64,000 nucleotides of DNA from an uncultured Lachnoclostridium sp. (lineage in GTDB: Bacteria > Bacillota > Clostridia > Lachnospirales > Lachnospiraceae), in NCBI GenBank assembly GCA_930986645.1, contig CAKNJS010000006.1, positions 31,430-95,429 on the forward strand, in the 5' to 3' direction. Made by a program: the position numbers and the translations under genes. Shown here piece after piece: positions 9,523-17,824 of the stretch; the first letter of the stretch is position 1; each line of letters opens with the position of its first letter. The notes below the pieces were generated by a model that saw only the letters and a list, made by a program, of their open reading frames with translations, searched no databases and was not told the origin of the DNA.

Positions 9523-10329
9523 TTACTGCTCGATCAGCGCAGCCTGCACTCCGTATGTCTCTGCCAGTTTCTGAATGCTTCCGTCCTCATAGCAGGATGT
9601 AAAGAAGTTATTCAGTTCTTCTGTCAGGTCAGAGCCCTTTCTGAAACCTACGCCGTATTCTTCATTATTTAAACGAACTGTATATGTAAGATCCGCGTAG
9701 CTTGTTCCGTCTCCGATCATGGCCGCCGCCATAAGAAGATCGATCACGGCTGCATCAGAAGTTCCTGCTGCAACCTCCATAAGCGCATCAGACTGTGCGG
9801 TTACCGGTGTAACATTCAAACCTCTGGCTTCAAGTTCCTCTTCTCCGGCACTTCCCGCCTCGGCAGCAAAATTCAGGTCTTTAAGGCTGTCCTCATCCTG
9901 ATACTGGTCCGCCGCTTCTTTCGGCACAACTACAACCTGAGCATTGTTGAGGTATGCATCTGTACAGTCCATAGAACTGGTCACCTCCGGAGTCAGAGTC
10001 ATGCCGTTCCACACACAGTCAATCGTCTTTCCTTCCAGTTCCATGATCTTGTTATCCCAGTCAATCTCCACGAACTCAGCCTCAACCCCAAGACTCTCCG
10101 CAAATTTCTTGGCAAGGTCCGCATCGAATCCGATCCACTCGCCATTTTCGTCTTTGTAATCCATAGGCTCAAAGTTGGTAATGCCCACAACAAGGGTTCC
10201 CTTATCCTGCACATATGCCTTATCGCTCTCACTTTCACCGCTTTTGCCGCTATTTCCGGATCCACAGCCCGCCAGCAGGGAAACTGCCATACCCGCACAA
10301 AGTAATACACTCAATACTCTTTTTTTCAT
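9523..10329 (-). CDS. Amino acid ABC transporter substrate-binding lipoprotein
   Basis: Extracellular binding protein of 268 residues. The signal peptide ends in the lipobox LLAGC, so the mature protein should be lipid-anchored at a cysteine. The body matches SBP family 3, with LVVGITNFEPMDYKDENGEWIGFDADLAKKF-type opening and the typical EIDWDNKIMELEGKTIDCVWNGM segment. The ATG at 10329 is preceded by GGAGGTAATT, so the track's longer start is rejected. The aromatic/acidic pocket fits a polar amino acid, but the exact substrate is not clear. First gene of the importer operon, under the two-dyad promoter described separately. Confidence 0.93.
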   Translation of the reverse strand: MKKRVLSVLLCAGMAVSLLAGCGSGNSGKSGESESDKAYVQDKGTLVVGITNFEPMDYKDENGEWIGFDADLAKKFAESLGVEAEFVEIDWDNKIMELEGKTIDCVWNGMTLTPEVTSSMDCTDAYLNNAQVVVVPKEAADQYQDEDSLKDLNFAAEAGSAGEEELEARGLNVTPVTAQSDALMEVAAGTSDAAVIDLLMAAAMIGDGTSYADLTYTVRLNNEEYGVGFRKGSDLTEELNNFFTSCYEDGSIQKLAETYGVQAALIEQ

Positions 10330-10386
10330 AATTACCTCCATCACCCACCGGATATCACCGGTTTTACTTTTTTTCTCTACCAATGA

Positions 10387-10410
10387 GTCACTGTACCATG
10401 GTAAAGTTAC
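10387..10410 (-). promoter_or_regulatory. Candidate operator over the start site of the amino acid transporter operon
   Basis: A 24-bp dyad, GTCACTGTACCATGGTAAAGTTAC, pairs at 20 of 24 positions around a perfect TACCATGGTA core. It begins where transcription from the adjacent promoter would start, a usual place for a repressor operator. The regulator is unknown. Confidence 0.55.
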
Positions 10411-10416
10411 CGTTGT

Positions 10417-10445
10417 ATTCTATCATAATGATATCCCCCTGTCAA
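10417..10445 (-). promoter_or_regulatory. Promoter of the amino acid transporter operon
   Basis: TTGACA (consensus) and TAGAAT with a 17-bp spacer on the minus strand. The -35 box lies inside one arm of the larger dyad at 10432-10467. Confidence 0.75.
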
Positions 10446-10467
10446 ATGATACTTTGTCAGGGGGATA
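10432..10467. other. 15-bp inverted repeat overlapping a -35 box
   Basis: Arms TATCCCCCTGTCAAA and TTTGTCAGGGGGATA pair at 14 of 15 positions around a 6-nt loop. It lies 10 bp after the stop of the upstream TPR gene, but no T-tract follows on either strand. It is either a weak terminator of the upstream operon, a second operator for the transporter, or both. Confidence 0.6.
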
Positions 10468-10475
10468 CTTCCGGC

Positions 10476-11243
10476 TTATGAATGATTTCTTCTATGCTGT
10501 CTCTTCCATTTCTCAATAAGGTCGGGATCCGTCTCATCCGGCATATTTTTGCGTATTTCATCAATCTCACGGCGCATCTGGGCATTGATCTCCATATAGT
10601 CATCCTGCTTTGTAATAAGGATATGGTATTCTTCAAGAGACATATACTTATACGAGGCATAGAGGTAAGGTTTGATCAGTGCCTTGTCCTGACAGATCTG
10701 ATACGCCCTGTCATACATACGCGCTGCCTCCTGATAGAGAAAGAGCCTTCCGTATGCCGCGCCCAGCCCCGCATAAATCCTGCCGTAGAATTTGTCATCT
10801 ACAGTCTCGTCCTTTTCCTGATTGAGGATGGCCTGATAAACAAGGATTGCTTCCTCTACCTCCCCGCTTTCCAGAAGATTGTCGCCCTTATATTTCTGAC
10901 GCTCAATGTCTTTCTGGTTCTTCAGATGCTCAAGCACATTCTGAATACGGATCATTTCCGGTTCACGGTAGATTTTAGACGCCTTCAGAATCGTCAGCAC
11001 AAATTTTTCCACCGATCCGCGCAGACGGAGCACGTCTCTTAGATCCGATGCGAGCCGGTCCATGCCGAGTTCCTCTTCAAGCCAGTCACAGAGCTGTACA
11101 TTCATGATCGTATAATCGATCAGATACAGATTGTTGCACAGATAATAGCACAGTTCTTCGATCGTGAAAATACGGCAGTGTATTCTTGTAATCTCATAAG
11201 GATGAGCAGCATGTCTGTCATGACAAAGAATTAAATTTCCCAT
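10476..11243 (-). CDS. TPR-containing protein of an uncharacterised three-gene operon
   Basis: Unrecognised 255-residue cytoplasmic protein. The N-terminal half is helical and contains several Cys residues (ELCYYLCNNLYLIDYTIM). From about residue 115 two or three TPR-like helix pairs appear (GDNLLESGEVEEAILVYQAIL; IYAGLGAAYGRLFLYQEAARMYDRA). The C-terminus is highly charged. The second of two tandem ATGs is chosen because AGGAGG lies 5 nt from it and only 2 nt from the first. The gene overlaps the end of the Hsp70-like gene by 26 bases, suggesting coupled translation and a shared complex. No enzymatic motif is visible; a co-chaperone or adaptor role is inference only. Confidence 0.8.
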   Translation of the reverse strand: MGNLILCHDRHAAHPYEITRIHCRIFTIEELCYYLCNNLYLIDYTIMNVQLCDWLEEELGMDRLASDLRDVLRLRGSVEKFVLTILKASKIYREPEMIRIQNVLEHLKNQKDIERQKYKGDNLLESGEVEEAILVYQAILNQEKDETVDDKFYGRIYAGLGAAYGRLFLYQEAARMYDRAYQICQDKALIKPYLYASYKYMSLEEYHILITKQDDYMEINAQMRREIDEIRKNMPDETDPDLIEKWKRQHRRNHS

Positions 11244-12501
11244 CATTGCCTCCTAAATGTATCGTTTTCTCAGCATGGAAATCCGTCGCCGGGAAAAAGT
11301 CTCCGAATCCTGCATCTCTCACAGATATCCTGCATGTCCTGCGGTCAAGAAAAACCGTCTCCAGCTGCAGGCGGACTGAATATTCCGAGCGTTTCGGCAG
11401 CTGGGCAAGAGAGATTTTTTCTGTTCTTACACTGCCTTGGATCAGCGATTCAATATGAAATTCAATTTCATCCATATCCTCGCAGAGAACCTCCCACTGG
11501 TTGTTGGACTCATACCAGTGGGCGCCCCAAGATACGATCGGATACCACATTTCCTTGCCGTCTACCCGCATATTCACAGTAATCTGATCTGTAAGCTTAT
11601 CCTCAGAGAGATATACCGGATTCTCTATATGCATAAAAAGCTTTCTGTATGCTGTATAGCACGCCCCTTTACTGTAAAGGTTATTTCCGATAAATGCTCT
11701 TCTTCCGTTGCACAGCACACGGAGGGCTTTCGGATACCAGTTGTTCTCGAACCCTTCACCTGTCAGGAATACAGAAGATACGATTCTCTTATCAAATACA
11801 CTCTCTATAAATTTGCAGAACATGGCATCTGCTTCTTTTGCTTTGTCTTCATTGAGAACCGGATAGACCATAGCCAGTTCTTTCATATGCGCGCTTGCCA
11901 CCTCATCCACTGTGACAAACGTTGTCTTTCCTCCGTCAAGTCCCGGACGGAGACGACGCAGCATATACGCCCGGATCTCATTGCGGTCACAGCAGAACAA
12001 AGCCGCATCATACTGCCACAATTCCTTGGGCTGATAGAAAAGATAGTTGCAGAAGCTCTCTTTATAATCCTGTATAAAGATATGCCGCTTGTCAATACCC
12101 ATGCGCACCGCAATACCACGGAGCATCTGCGCAAGTTCCTCCGTAAGCTCCGGAACGGTAAAAACAATTCCGTCAATTACCGGAAACGGCTGAAGAGACA
12201 TCTGGATAAACCGGGATAAAAGCCAGACCGCGTCATATGTCTCCTCACCGAACTCAATCTTGTCTCCCGCAAGACTTTTACTTAAAAGCCTTGTAACCGT
12301 GAATCCTTCTTTGATGGATACAAGTCTTTTGGCCTCTTTCCCGTAAGCCCACGTATCCCGAAGTTTTCCTATAATAAGCGGGATCTGGTAATTATCGGAA
12401 TCCACCTCCAGTGTATCCGGCTCCAGATTCTGATCGTTATAAAAACTGATCTGGCACGTCTTTTCATTTATCTCATAACCAATGATACTGCCCTGTCCCA
12501 T
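11218..12501 (-). CDS. Hsp70/actin-fold ATPase-like protein (probably DUF5716 family)
   Basis: A 427-residue protein of no assigned function. The order of segments resembles Hsp70/actin ATPases. There is an N-terminal hairpin (GSIIGYEINEKTCQISFY), a central FTVPELTEELAQMLRGIAVRMGI stretch like the Hsp70 VPA...R...A..AG region, and a later SVFLTGEGFENNWYPKALRVL segment resembling the adenosine-binding GG loop. The canonical DxGTT phosphate loop is not obvious, so ATPase activity is uncertain. The C-terminal 120 residues look beta-rich, like a substrate or scaffold domain. I recall this as the DUF5716 family; that name comes from memory. It lies 18 bp downstream of the 1100-residue gene and overlaps the TPR gene. 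Confidence 0.8.
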   Translation of the reverse strand: MGQGSIIGYEINEKTCQISFYNDQNLEPDTLEVDSDNYQIPLIIGKLRDTWAYGKEAKRLVSIKEGFTVTRLLSKSLAGDKIEFGEETYDAVWLLSRFIQMSLQPFPVIDGIVFTVPELTEELAQMLRGIAVRMGIDKRHIFIQDYKESFCNYLFYQPKELWQYDAALFCCDRNEIRAYMLRRLRPGLDGGKTTFVTVDEVASAHMKELAMVYPVLNEDKAKEADAMFCKFIESVFDKRIVSSVFLTGEGFENNWYPKALRVLCNGRRAFIGNNLYSKGACYTAYRKLFMHIENPVYLSEDKLTDQITVNMRVDGKEMWYPIVSWGAHWYESNNQWEVLCEDMDEIEFHIESLIQGSVRTEKISLAQLPKRSEYSVRLQLETVFLDRRTCRISVRDAGFGDFFPATDFHAEKTIHLGGNDGKFNSLS

Positions 12502-12519
12502 GTTATACAGACAACCTCC

Positions 12520-15500
12520 TTATTCCTGTGCGAACATATGGGCCGCCACCGCGTCTTCCAGCGCATACGCCTGCATCTTTCTCTTTCTTTCCTGTTCGTT
12601 TTTCTCCATAAGAATATCATTCAGGCGTCCGTAGCGTCCCTGCTCGCCGGGCTCGCTCTCCCGCACGCATATCTCTTTATCACTGCGGTAAGAATTGCCG
12701 TCTATCGTCTCTTTAAAGTAATATTTCAGCTTTTCGTTGGCAAACAGCACAAACTTTTTAACATAGAGATTCTCATACATCGGCGTGAGAACTTCCGTAG
12801 AATAATCATTCTGTTCCTGCCCGTTTTTCTGAAGCTGATAATAAAGCATGACCCTGCTCCCCTTCTGACCCTTGTATTCGATCAGCGTCTTGTCCCAGAG
12901 CTGCAGCTCTATCAGCCATTCCTTTTCATAGGAAAGGAAAAACGGAAAATAAATCTGTTTGCCGCAGAGTTCCTGAAGAAACTTCTTTAATGTTTTCCGC
13001 GTCTGCGCATTATATTCCCTGTCAGAATAGTATTTCAATACAGCGATCTTGCAGACATCCCCTGTTTCTTCGCCTTTTTCATATTCCCTGCAGATAATGT
13101 CAATCACACTGCGCCCGATCTTCCGCTCCTCTACAACATACTCTCTGGACACATAGGTGAGATATGCCTGCTGGAGTCTGAAATATGCGCCTTCCGCATA
13201 ATACTGTTCGAAGATCTGTGCTTCCTGAAAGAGTTCCTCTGAAAAGAGCATCTGTGTCAGGATACGTTCCGCCAGTTTATGGGTATGGATTTCATAATCT
13301 CTAGCCTCTCTCCAGAGAAGCTTCATATCTGATGTGGCGCCGCAGTAATAATTGGCAAGATAAGTCAGAATCACTTTGTCATACTGCTGTTTCTTAAACA
13401 GGTCAAAGCAGACATATGTAAGAAAATCATCATTTTCATAGTTATTCTCACGAATTGTCCTGCTGCACAGGCTGAATATCTCCTCCTCAGGATAATTCTC
13501 AAGCCCGTTCTCCTGTACAACCTCAAGCGTCAGTTCCTGTTTCTGTTCCTCTTCACGGTTTCTGCGCAGGCCGTTAATATACTTTCTGCACATATCCATA
13601 TACCGCAGCTCATAGAAGAGACGTTTGCTCTCATATGGAATGGAATCCGTATAATGTCTCCCATCCTTCGACTCCCACACAAGCCTGTCAGTCTTTGCAT
13701 ACAGAAATACCATTGCACCGTGCTCTGTATAAGGTGCCTTCTGGGTGATCGTGCCATCCTCCGCAATGACATGGATATACTTCATATTCCGCACTTTCGT
13801 TGTGATCCAGTACGCGTGGCATACATCGTAAAGCGCTTTCACACGTTCCGGATTCATAGCGGATTCCACCACAAATCTCTTATAAATAATCCGAAGCTGC
13901 TCATTTACATTCCTGCGGTCAAGCTGATTCCACGCAAATGCCTCCATCTCATCCCTGTAATGAGCATAAATCTCACTGGATTCGTCCTCATATGTAATAA
14001 GATTGGAATAGAGGAAGGCGCATTTGTGATAATCCAGATTATTGCCATGCATAAAATACAGGTATACAGATCTCGGAAGCGGTTTATGGAACTGTTCCGG
14101 ACGCACCGTCGCCATATAGTACTCATAGAGCTGTGCGATCTTAAGCTCGCCTTCCACCGCTTTCTCATACCATTTAAAATAGCAGCTTTCCACACAGTTT
14201 CCTTTTATCAGGAGCGTACAAATCGCAGTCAGTATCATTGACTCATTGTACATCCCGTACGCCTGAACAAGGACATTATACAGATGTCTGTCAAACACCT
14301 TCATCTGACTGGCAAGATTGGCCGTATAAAGAGCCAGCTCTCTTGTCATAAGCTTGTATTTCACCGCAAAAAGCAGTACCTGTACCTCGAACATTCCCAG
14401 CTTTTTCAAGGACGAGCTCTTGTCCCTAAAGCAGCGGAACGCCTGCAGATAGAACCAGATACTGTGGGACTTATCCTCATAAAACTGCTTTTCCAGCGCC
14501 CGAAGCCTCTCACTGTATATCTTATATTCGGAATCCACTTCGACCAGCATACAGAGAATCTTCCAGCTGTCCGGATGTTTCATAAACGACTTTGAAAGTT
14601 CTTCGGCAACCTTTCTCTGTCCGATCGTATCGTTTGAGAGAAGCGTTGTCAGATAGAGATAGTAAGAACTTAATTCCACATCTTTGCCGATTGCAAACCG
14701 ATTGTAATTATACGATTCAAGAATCCACTTAGCCTCATCATTTCTGCCGCCGATCAGACAGATATGAGCATGCGCCAAAAGATAGAACTCATTATTTTCA
14801 TCCATTTCGCGCAGGTGTTTGATTCTTCTGACCGCTTCATCCACCCAGTCCGCAAGCTGCATCTTTCCGGCTTCGTATTTCAGATAATTCTTAATAATCC
14901 CCGTGAACTCCCTGTCATTCGCTCTGCGCTCTTCATCCCTGACAATATCCTTCTCGACCACCACTTCATAAGTCAGAGTCTCATATGGGGTCTCAAGGAT
15001 AATCCGTCCGAAATTGCTGCCTCTGTGCAGTTTCTCTGTGTCGAGGAAATATTCAAGGCGGTAAGAATTTCCGATAAACTCTTCGGTCGTAATACGGGTA
15101 TGCTCCACGTAAAGGAAATCTCCCTCTGTCCTGACATCAATTTCCAGATATCCCCATGTATTCTTTTTAATAGCAAATGTCTCCTTACGGGGCTCTGTCA
15201 GAGAGATAAAAGCCCTGCTCTCCTCCTCCAGAGTAAGGAAAATCTTTTCCTTCTGCTTGCAGCCTACAAGGAACTCCTCCAACGCCTGCTGATCCAGCTC
15301 CCATTTGCGCATATTATCATAGAGGGCCTGAATCCTTTTATCCTCATATTTCAGGATTTCATAGAAATCTCTTGAGCGGAACAGTTTGACCGCCTCTGCG
15401 CCATCCCTGAAAGACAGCTTTTTAAAATCGTCCAGACTCTGCACTTTGCCGTAATTAGTCATCACAAAAGGCTTCTCGATAATCGCCGTAAAGGCAATGT

Positions 15501-15822
15501 CGAACTCGCCTCCGTTGCAGACAATCGTAAACTTCCCGTGCTCTACGTGTCCGGGCACCAGTCCGGTCCCGTCATATGTATAATAGATATTGACCGGATT
15601 AGAATCAAAGCCCTGCTCGTCACAGTGGACGCGGTATGAAGAGGGATATACAAGCCCCCTGATCGTCCCTTCCCCCTGATTCTGGAGAGAAAAGCTTCCT
15701 CTGTATTTTTCTCCCTCACCGACACGCATGATAATGCGCGTCTCCGGAAAAATAATCTCCGGCTGCGGGATATGGAAATCTCCTTTGGCAAAACGCTTGA
15801 TCTTATTCTTCAAATCAGTCAC
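12520..15822 (-). CDS. Very large beta-sandwich plus helical-repeat protein (probably DUF5717 family)
   Basis: An 1100-residue protein without signal peptide or membrane segments, so it is probably cytoplasmic. Residues 20-125 look like an Ig-type beta-sandwich (FSLQNQGEGTIRGLVYPSS; GKFTIVCNGGEFDIAF). A second beta-rich module follows at about 195-290. From about residue 310 to 1000 the sequence is almost entirely amphipathic helix pairs reminiscent of TPR/HEAT solenoids (FYLLAHAHICLIGGRNDEAKWIL). The C-terminus returns to beta and ends in a charged helix. No catalytic motif was found. First and largest gene of the operon, so it is the likely scaffold. The family name DUF5717 is from memory. 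Conservation with the downstream ATPase-like gene should be tested. Confidence 0.82.
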   Translation of the reverse strand: MTDLKNKIKRFAKGDFHIPQPEIIFPETRIIMRVGEGEKYRGSFSLQNQGEGTIRGLVYPSSYRVHCDEQGFDSNPVNIYYTYDGTGLVPGHVEHGKFTIVCNGGEFDIAFTAIIEKPFVMTNYGKVQSLDDFKKLSFRDGAEAVKLFRSRDFYEILKYEDKRIQALYDNMRKWELDQQALEEFLVGCKQKEKIFLTLEEESRAFISLTEPRKETFAIKKNTWGYLEIDVRTEGDFLYVEHTRITTEEFIGNSYRLEYFLDTEKLHRGSNFGRIILETPYETLTYEVVVEKDIVRDEERRANDREFTGIIKNYLKYEAGKMQLADWVDEAVRRIKHLREMDENNEFYLLAHAHICLIGGRNDEAKWILESYNYNRFAIGKDVELSSYYLYLTTLLSNDTIGQRKVAEELSKSFMKHPDSWKILCMLVEVDSEYKIYSERLRALEKQFYEDKSHSIWFYLQAFRCFRDKSSSLKKLGMFEVQVLLFAVKYKLMTRELALYTANLASQMKVFDRHLYNVLVQAYGMYNESMILTAICTLLIKGNCVESCYFKWYEKAVEGELKIAQLYEYYMATVRPEQFHKPLPRSVYLYFMHGNNLDYHKCAFLYSNLITYEDESSEIYAHYRDEMEAFAWNQLDRRNVNEQLRIIYKRFVVESAMNPERVKALYDVCHAYWITTKVRNMKYIHVIAEDGTITQKAPYTEHGAMVFLYAKTDRLVWESKDGRHYTDSIPYESKRLFYELRYMDMCRKYINGLRRNREEEQKQELTLEVVQENGLENYPEEEIFSLCSRTIRENNYENDDFLTYVCFDLFKKQQYDKVILTYLANYYCGATSDMKLLWREARDYEIHTHKLAERILTQMLFSEELFQEAQIFEQYYAEGAYFRLQQAYLTYVSREYVVEERKIGRSVIDIICREYEKGEETGDVCKIAVLKYYSDREYNAQTRKTLKKFLQELCGKQIYFPFFLSYEKEWLIELQLWDKTLIEYKGQKGSRVMLYYQLQKNGQEQNDYSTEVLTPMYENLYVKKFVLFANEKLKYYFKETIDGNSYRSDKEICVRESEPGEQGRYGRLNDILMEKNEQERKRKMQAYALEDAVAAHMFAQE

Positions 15823-15871
15823 CTACTCACAATTCTTCTTCTGCCCGGAAGGCAAAAATACGCTACTATGA

Positions 15872-15880
15872 ATTATAGCA
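15872..15880 (-). promoter_or_regulatory. Extended -10 promoter of the 1100-residue-protein operon
   Basis: The minus strand reads TGCTATAAT, an extended -10 element, about 50 bp before the ATG at 15822. No good -35 box is present. ACTATG/CATAGT inverted repeats flank the element, and a TGTCGAA heptamer (0A-box-like) lies upstream at 15922-15928. Confidence 0.55.
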
Positions 15881-15945
15881 TTGTTGCATAGTAACATGCA
15901 ATGGCGGATTCAAAGAATTTATGTCGAATTGTATACACGTATTCA

Positions 15946-16398
15946 TTATGAGGCATCCGTAAAATCCTTAATCATCTGTTTATAGTCCAGCTTCTTATAC
16001 CCAAGCCTTTCATATAAAGAAACAGCGCGCGTATTCTCCTCCTCTGCCTCCAGCCTGATTCTGCTGATTCTTCCTCTGTTATTTTCTTCCACATAGGAAA
16101 AAAACTCTCTTCCCAGACCGCGGGAGCGGAATTCCTCCCGGATGTAGAGTTCCTCGATCCAGAGCACCTGTCCTCCCGCTTCCTGTGAAAATGTTCTCGC
16201 CGTCAGGCCGTATCCGGCTGTTTTTCCCTCAAATTCCAGCAGATAAATCTCGGCATATTCATCGGACCGCAGTGCCTCGTCCGCCGTCTTCTCAAAATAT
16301 TCCCGGGGGATTGGATGCAGTACAGCATCCGAGCTGTAAAATTCCTCCGCCATTTTTACATATAAATCTCTGTCATTTTCTGTCATTTTCCGTATCAT
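15946..16398 (-). CDS. GNAT-family N-acetyltransferase
   Basis: A 150-residue single-domain acetyltransferase. The acetyl-CoA loop is visible as IREEFRSRGLGREFFSYVE near residue 95, preceded by the beta-4 strand QVLWIEELYI and followed by RIRLEAEEENTRAVSLYERLGYKKL, the usual C-terminal GNAT signature. The substrate (protein N-terminus, amine or drug) cannot be assigned. The track start at 16413 is a TTG. The ATG at 16398 has GGAGG 8 nt upstream and is preferred. It is probably a single-gene unit with its own promoter, sitting between the apgM terminator and the 1100-residue gene's operon. Confidence 0.88.
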   Translation of the reverse strand: MIRKMTENDRDLYVKMAEEFYSSDAVLHPIPREYFEKTADEALRSDEYAEIYLLEFEGKTAGYGLTARTFSQEAGGQVLWIEELYIREEFRSRGLGREFFSYVEENNRGRISRIRLEAEEENTRAVSLYERLGYKKLDYKQMIKDFTDAS

Positions 16399-16429
16399 CT
16401 GTTTTACCTCCAATAACGTATGTGGTCTT

Positions 16430-16458
16430 ATAGTATCCTATTTTTCTATTCTTATCAA
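16430..16458 (-). promoter_or_regulatory. Promoter of the GNAT gene
   Basis: TTGATA and TACTAT are separated by 17 bp, about 30 bp before the chosen ATG and just after the apgM terminator. Confidence 0.55.
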
Positions 16459-16489
16459 CAAAACAAAAGCTTTTCTAAAGATTCCTTTG

Positions 16490-16542
16490 TACAAAAAACA
16501 GCCGGAATACAGGTCTGAAGTACAACACCTGTATTCCGGCTG
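16490..16542 (-). terminator. Strong rho-independent terminator of hom-apgM
   Basis: Perfect 16-bp stem CAGCCGGAATACAGGT with a 12-nt loop, followed by TTTTTTGT on the minus strand, 17 bp past the apgM stop. Confidence 0.92.
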
Positions 16543-16558
16543 AATGTTTCTTACGGTT

Positions 16559-17794
16559 TTATTGTTTTTTCAACAGATGATCGATCAGAGTATACCCCTT
16601 TTCCACAAAGATCCCTGTCTCTTTTCCGGTCTTCTCATTGTAACTTTCTTTTCCTTCTGCCGGATCTGTACTGTCGTAGATCATATACGGCACAGGGTCT
16701 GAAGTATGAGTACGCACCCGCACAGGCGTGGGATGATCCGGCATCACAAGCATCCTGAAATCTGTACCTGACTTTTCAAGAGCTTCTGCAACCGGGCCGA
16801 TCACCTGTTCGTCAATATACTCGATCGCAGCGATTTTGTCCTCAGCACTTCCCTGATGTCCCATTTCGTCGGGAGCTTCAATATGTACATATACAAAATC
16901 AAATCCATCTTCCGTCAGCGCTTTCACCGCTGCCTGGCCTTTCCCCCGATAATTTGTATGCAGACCGCCATTGGCGCCCTCTACAATAATATTGTGCATA
17001 CCGGCACCCGCCGCGATACCCTTTAACAGGTCTACCGCAGAGATCATAGCACCTTTCACCCCATTCTTTTCCTCGAATGAAGTAAGAGCTGGCCGTGTTC
17101 CCGCGCCCCAGAACCACGCGGAATTTGCAGGATTCTTTCCTTCGGCACGGCGCTTTACATTGATGGGATGGTCTTTCAGGATGTCATAGCTTCTCACCAT
17201 CATATCCTTCAGGACAGGATCTTGGGGCAGATAATCCCCGATCCGTTTCGTCAGAATATCGTGGGGAGCCGTCAGTTCCACGACTTTTCCATTGGTATGG
17301 ATCAGCAGATGGCGGTAACTTGTTCCCACATAAAATTTATATCCGGGCGTATAGCAGGGACGCTCTGCCGCACTGCCATGCGCAAACTCTTCTTTTAAGG
17401 CTTCAATGAGGACAGCTGCGTCTTCCGTGCTGATCTCGCCGGAACTGTGATCTAATATAGTATGATCTTCATACCGTTCTTCACTCTCTGACAAAGTGAC
17501 AAGATTGCATCGGAAAGATACATCATCCTCCCCCATCTCCGCTCCGATACTTAACGCCTCCAGTGGAGATCGTCCCGAATAATACTTCTTCGGATCATAT
17601 CCGATCACGGACAGATTGGCCGTATCGCTCCCCGGCGCCATTCCCTCCGGCACCGTGCGTACCATTCCAATCTCCGCAGTCTTTGCGAGGCGGTCCATAT
17701 TCGGCGTGCGGGCAGCTTCCAATGGGGTCTTCCCGTCCAGTTTTTCAAGCGGCTCATCCGCCATCCCGTCACATAAGATCACAATATATTTCAT
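16559..17794 (-). CDS. ApgM-family 2,3-bisphosphoglycerate-independent phosphoglycerate mutase homologue; candidate homoserine kinase
   Basis: A 411-residue alkaline-phosphatase-superfamily protein. It opens with the metal-binding MKYIVILCDGMADEP and carries APGSDTANLSVIGYDP and VHIEAPDEMGHQG, which supply Asp and His ligands. Sequence alone says ApgM-type mutase. It is the second gene after homoserine dehydrogenase (30-bp gap), and in several bacteria this family has been proposed as the missing homoserine kinase of threonine synthesis. I favour that role from context, but a glycolytic mutase cannot be excluded. It ends at a strong terminator. Confidence 0.85.
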   Translation of the reverse strand: MKYIVILCDGMADEPLEKLDGKTPLEAARTPNMDRLAKTAEIGMVRTVPEGMAPGSDTANLSVIGYDPKKYYSGRSPLEALSIGAEMGEDDVSFRCNLVTLSESEERYEDHTILDHSSGEISTEDAAVLIEALKEEFAHGSAAERPCYTPGYKFYVGTSYRHLLIHTNGKVVELTAPHDILTKRIGDYLPQDPVLKDMMVRSYDILKDHPINVKRRAEGKNPANSAWFWGAGTRPALTSFEEKNGVKGAMISAVDLLKGIAAGAGMHNIIVEGANGGLHTNYRGKGQAAVKALTEDGFDFVYVHIEAPDEMGHQGSAEDKIAAIEYIDEQVIGPVAEALEKSGTDFRMLVMPDHPTPVRVRTHTSDPVPYMIYDSTDPAEGKESYNEKTGKETGIFVEKGYTLIDHLLKKQ

Positions 17795-17824
17795 TTCCTT
17801 CCTCCTGTTAACACCAAGCTGCCT

